Shown one piece after another: positions 59,801-64,000 of a stretch of DNA of 64,000 bases; the stretch's first letter is position 1; each line of letters begins with the position of its first letter. The notes beneath the pieces were generated by a model. The model worked only from the letters and a program-made list of their open reading frames with translations, searched no databases and was not told the origin of the DNA. The stretch is taken from NCBI GenBank assembly GCA_910589415.1, contig OU342639.1, forward strand, positions 21,336,268 through 21,400,267, in the 5' to 3' direction. The DNA is from Malachius bipustulatus. Its lineage: Eukaryota > Arthropoda > Insecta > Coleoptera > Melyridae. The position numbers and the translations under genes are program-made.

Positions 59801-60879
59801 ATTCTCTTTAACTATGGTAAATATACAGAAGTGGTCATCCAGAAATTTAAACAGTGTATTCACGCGGCAGCTGACTGTCGCGCAGTGTTGCCAAGTTCTA
59901 CTTATTTCACGATACATACCGATTTTTAGTAAATAATATGGAGATCACATATGAAATGATCCATTTGTGACATATTATAGAATACAGCCACATATATCTA
60001 CAGCACATACACTCCTATATGTATGCACTCATATAATGAGCAAAATGTTTAGGTATATCACAGCTGAGAGCTTAACTTTTCAAGAAAATATGATTTTATT
60101 TTGGACGAAATGGTTTCGAGAGGTGTTTGAGAGAGGAGATTTTCCCCTTAAAACTCAAAAGTTTTAAAAAGGTATTAAGAACATGCACCTACAAGGTTAC
60201 TTCGGAAGCAATAAAAAAACCAATTAAGACTATCAAGTTTTATTGTCATCATTATTTTAATGTCAAATCATTATCAACTACAAATAAAAGTTCTCGTAAA
60301 ACTATCACAAAACCACAGCTCAACCAAAATCTAAATAGTTTTATGATTTAGTTTTAAAGCATACTACGAGGCTGTTCAATAAATCCTGATGCACTTGACT
60401 TGAAGTAAATTTGGTTTTCAATAAATATACCTACTGTGAAGCCAACTGCTTTTCTAACAACCACAATAAAGCAATTTTCTTGGGCTATTTCACGATTTCT
60501 GTCAAAATGATTTTGAAAATTTTCCCTGTCCTTCTCGCACGGCCCATTTGGAGCTTGATGTATTTTGTCATAAAATAAATTTTTTTTTAACTAAAAAATT
60601 TCATTCGCACATTAGTCTGACAAATCGTTGCTAATTTCACCAAATATTATTACGTCACAAGATAAGTAAGATAAGAAGTATAATAAAAATAAATCTGTCA
60701 ACGTTGCACAATATGATGATTATTCTCGATTATAACTCAATTTTCTAGATATTCCACATATTTTTATGATAACATCAATATCGGTCATAAATTACCGTTT
60801 TTTGGGAAAATTGGTGCATAACAATTTTCCCAAAATTCGGAGCGAGTTATAATCCATCAGAATTATAAGCCATCAAAAG
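59801..60879. other. AT-rich DNA, no gene recognised
   Basis: Frames at 59967-60167 and 60127-60351 lack recognisable features. Confidence 0.35.
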
Positions 60880-61560
60880 CTATCAATGGACGTCACAAAA
60901 ATTTTCTAGATTCCAGAGTACCTATTCATATTCATAGTCAATTTTTGTTTTTCTTGTGGCCACTATATTATTTTTTAACGTTGTTCGGCATAAAATAATC
61001 ATGGAAACTAAAAATTATTAACATTCGAAAAAGAAAATGCTCAAAAATGTTATTCTTCAGTTTTCGAAAACAATTTTTTTATCTAATCACGTCATTATGA
61101 AGTCATATTACTTGTTTTATGTTTTATTAATTTTTTATGTATTATTCGTTTATAAAAAGTATGTATCTAAAAAAAGAAGAACAAGTTTTTGAAAATTTTT
61201 AAATGATATTAATTTTTGATTTCAATGATTTTTATTATACTTTTTTTATATAAAAACAAGAGTTGGCTATGAAAACTCTGGGATCTAGTCGGTTTTGAAA
61301 ATTTTCGAAACGTCAGATGGATATCTCTTAACGGCTTATGTAGGCTTACAAAAATTATTTATTTTTTCCAATAATAAAAAAGATAAAATATGAAATCTCG
61401 ATTTTCCAGTTTTTTCAGGATATTTCATTAACGACTGACTATCCTAAATTACGTTTCAGATTCTTAATAAGTTTGGAATTGTGCTTATTAATTCACCCTA
61501 ATTTAACCGATTTCGTTATCTCTTACCGTTTCCAAGACATCCTTTACATCCACGTCAGTA
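60880..61560. mobile_element. eroded relative of the 15218-16220 foldback, ends lost
   Basis: The left part (AAAAATTTTCTAGATTCCAG, ATAGTCAATTTTTGTTTTTC, GTGGCCACTATATTATTTTT, ACGTTGTTCGG) and right part (GTTGGCTATGAAAACTCTGG, GATCTAGTCGG, AACGTCAGATGGATATCTC, AACGGCTTATGTAGGCTTAC, TTTTTTCAGGATATTTCA) keep that element's order and mirror symmetry. The CAGGGTG termini are absent. Confidence 0.7.
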
Positions 61561-62778
61561 CATAGTTCAATTTATTATAATTATTATATTAATGTTTAGG
61601 TATTATTCCTTGATGACACAAGCCAGTGGTGGTGTCAATAATATTATCAAAATAACGGAGAGTATTCATTCCCTTATACGTTTCTTCTTTTTCAAAAATT
61701 GATTTTGGATCAAATTTTGTCATGATTGGATTGAAAAATAGCTACTATTATTATGTTCATGGGAACGCTAGCTTATAAGCGTTTCATCTCCTTATTGTAG
61801 GTATGAGTCACATAAAAACTAAAAAGACATTGCAGTGATGCTTTTATGGTTTTATGTGATGGTAGTTTAAATTTTCTATTTATGGCAGGTATTAAATATT
61901 ACCGCTGCTTAAAGTTTGTGGAAAAAAACAGCCGGTTATTCCAAACAAGAGTCGTTTAGAATTTTGTCAACTACCTTTAACAGGCTGGCTGCATTAGCGT
62001 AATTGAAAGGCGCGAGATTCCTTGGATGCTCGTGTTATGGTACGAGCTTTCTACTCTTTCTAGTGTACTCACAAAGTTACCACATCAGAACAGATCTCTT
62101 TCAACAAGGTGAAGAACCTCCATTAAGGTTTTTAATTATTGTCTTTTATTGTACATCAATATACCTAGGTAAAGTATTCATTTATAAGTCTATACTAAGC
62201 TCGCAATTTAAAATAACCAGGTAATGATCGTTATTAAATATACATAGTTATTTTTAGTTATAGCCATCGATATTGCGGCGTTTGTTAGCGCAATTAATAA
62301 AACGATTAATTAGTAATGAATCTTCAAGATTATGTCACGCTAGATTTATTTCTACATATGCAATTATTTCTCACGGTACTTGTATATAATAGTACCTACT
62401 ACTAAGTCTAGATGCGTGATAATGTATGCAACCAGTGAATCATTTACCCTCGAGAATGTTAATTGAATAATCATATTTCTCCTTCTCGCATTTTTATTTT
62501 TATAAAATTGTCCTAGATAGGAATTATCAATTTATTACAAAACATGAAATCATTCATAAACATAGGTACACGACACGGTGCTTACTTAATCTGAAGTATT
62601 ATTTAACCTTAACCCTTGAAACATACTGGTAAAGCTCTGTTCTTGAGTCACCGTTCACCGTGCAAAAGCGGTTGGTATTTATTGTGCGATCTTAACCGGA
62701 TTTATATGTTACTGTAAAGCTTGAACAGAATTTTTTTGACCAAAAAGTCCCTTAAGGTCACTTTTTAGGGGTACAATT
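61561..62778. other. AT-rich DNA, no gene recognised
   Basis: The frame at 62003-62224 lies here without recognisable features. Confidence 0.35.
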
Positions 62779-63105
62779 TCAAGAATTCATATTTCCGATT
62801 TTTTTAAAAATCTGATAGGCATTGAATCCGCCATCTCTCAAGCGGTGCTTTTTAACTTCTATAATCATGAGACGAATTATGTGGAGACTGAGCAACTTAT
62901 GGTACCACCACTTGTGAGTACAAACCATAAACATAGCTATAGGTTGTGCAACGATCCCTGTGAGGTACATCAGTCCCATGATTGATATTAGGGTAGTAAA
63001 GACAGATGGACGGAGGATGGGTTTAACAGTCGACCGCATGGATGAGGTACCACTGTGAAACAACTGCATCTCTGACGCAAACATCTCTTTTGACTGCCAG
63101 AGATG
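62779..63105 (-). CDS. possible exon resembling an MFS sugar transporter (tentative)
   Basis: A 101-residue minus-strand frame (63084-62779), open upstream to an acceptor-like CATCTCTGGCAG, has a basic segment STVKPILRPSVF followed by a hydrophobic stretch TTLISIMGLMYLTGIVAQPI and AMFMVC. In insect facilitated sugar/trehalose transporters, the cytosolic loop before membrane segment 7 has a similar K-x-L-x-(R/K)PSV-(F/Y)-x-P-L pattern, then a helix with an L-x-G motif. A donor-like ATG|GTTTGT would end the exon near 62930, and the residues after it look non-coding. Only one membrane segment is covered and no neighbouring exon was found, so the resemblance may be chance. Confidence 0.3.
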   Translation of the reverse strand, partial: HLWQSKEMFASEMQLFHSGTSSMRSTVKPILRPSVFTTLISIMGLMYLTGIVAQPIAMFMVCTHKWWYHKLLSLHIIRLMIIEVKKHRLRDGGFNAYQIFKKIGNMNS

Positions 63106-64000
63106 TAGACATGGTCCTTATATAGGAATTATTGGAGAAAAATACTGCTATGTCCAAAACATTCAAGTTATCATCATTCGTTTTTTATCAAGGAAGACAA
63201 GACAGTGCCCAAGCATGCAGCAATCACACGAACTCAAACTAATAATACTGTGTCAAAAAAATTGTTTTTTTTTTTGTTAACAACATTGTTTTTTTTTTTA
63301 TCAGTGGCATCGGGAAAAGTAGGTAAAAATTGTAAAATTTTCATATCCATTTTGTAGCGCGTCTTCAAAGGAATTGAATTGAGATTTTTAGACCTATACC
63401 AATATAACCCCATGAAGAATTTCAGAAAACCAATTTCCAAGATGACGAAAATTCAAACGAATTTATTTCGGACAAATTTCTAGTTATTCGATTTTCAAAA
63501 GTGTCTGTGGCTTCATTTTTCAAGTATAGGTGACGGAATACTGAACTGATTATGAAGTTTAATAAATAATTGTGGATAGTAGGCCTTCTCCTACCTTCAC
63601 GCACACCGGAGGGCACTGCACTCAGTTGTTGGCATGTGTTTTGGCAGCCTTAGGTGCATCCTATGGCGCAAGCCGAACCCACCGTGCACTTTTTTATTTA
63701 CTTAATTTTCATCATCTTTCTTACTATTGTGACCAAGGTTGTGCTGTGTGTTAGCAAGATACATTGTACTGAAGAGTCCCAATTAGGACGAAACACGTGT
63801 CTACAATTTCCACCCTTGACTCACAGCATAACATCAATGAATGGCATATTGTTTTGCGATATGTCGCTCACCTTTTGTCAAACTTTGGATTTTCGTTGAA
63901 AAACTTTCGAAAGTTGCATGACTTCTACAGTTGCAGTTTTCAATCTAGGGAACTGAAATTTTTGCGAGAGTAAGGTATCCATAAGGAGTAGTCTGGTATT
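63106..64000. other. AT-rich DNA with T-homopolymer runs, no gene recognised
   Basis: Two runs of about ten T flank a GTTAACAACATTG segment at 63264-63300. Frames at 63234-63440, 63422-63616, 63572-63754 and 63654-63899 have no recognisable domain. A GC-richer patch at 63570-63690 may be repeat debris. Confidence 0.35.

Overview
This is a 64-kb piece of AT-rich eukaryotic nuclear DNA, most likely from an insect. The supports are a tRNA-derived SINE with its target-site duplication, several degraded non-LTR retrotransposons (some with RTE-type motifs), many inverted-repeat DNA transposons, and pervasive TAGGTA/TACCTA motifs. A hemipteran (aphid- or whitefly-like) source is my guess from the repeat style only; no gene fixes the taxon. 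I find no intact protein-coding gene. The window looks like a large intergenic or intronic block filled with mobile-element debris. Layout: 1-450 holds short tandem repeats. 2961-6431 holds two opposite-facing copies of a short transposon with TACATCNGCGGCTCCTA ends. 6.7-23.7 kb is dominated by long foldback elements with TA-CAGGGTG-type ends at 7116-8772, 11969-12817, 15218-16220, 18798-19999, 21924-22805 and 23198-23735, with a 0.9-kb diverged tandem array (17.5-18.5 kb) and a LINE reverse-transcriptase scrap (16.7-16.9 kb) among them. 24-39 kb is poorer in repeats. It carries a complete SINE (24152-24414), three CpG-rich islands that could be promoters or untranslated first exons (25.9-26.3, 32.9-33.4 and 37.1-37.5 kb), a near-perfect CTCF-type site (37300-37315), and remnants of LINE RNase H and RT. 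40-57 kb returns to foldback and other inverted-repeat elements: 40199-41108, 42001-42805, a 1.5-kb CACTG-ended element at 44456-45936, 49958-51349, 51435-52059, 53801-54461, 55005-55560, and 55714-56913, which is a near-identical twin of 18798-19999. A 135-bp minisatellite at 46-47.5 kb is split by a 5'-truncated LINE with a 13-bp target-site duplication. Next to it, a second copy of the same LINE tail is split by a hAT-like element. 57-64 kb holds LINE ORF2 remnants (57.1 and 59.0-59.8 kb), an eroded foldback (60.9-61.6 kb), and one weak exon candidate resembling a sugar transporter on the minus strand near 62.8-63.1 kb. The main observation is the foldback group: at least ten loci of palindromic elements, 0.5-1.7 kb long with arms up to about 775 bp, whose ends and often arm interiors carry the same CAGGGTG motif, and which share inner modules while differing in outer arms. 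If transcribed they would form long hairpins. None has a visible transposase, so they must depend on an enzyme encoded elsewhere.
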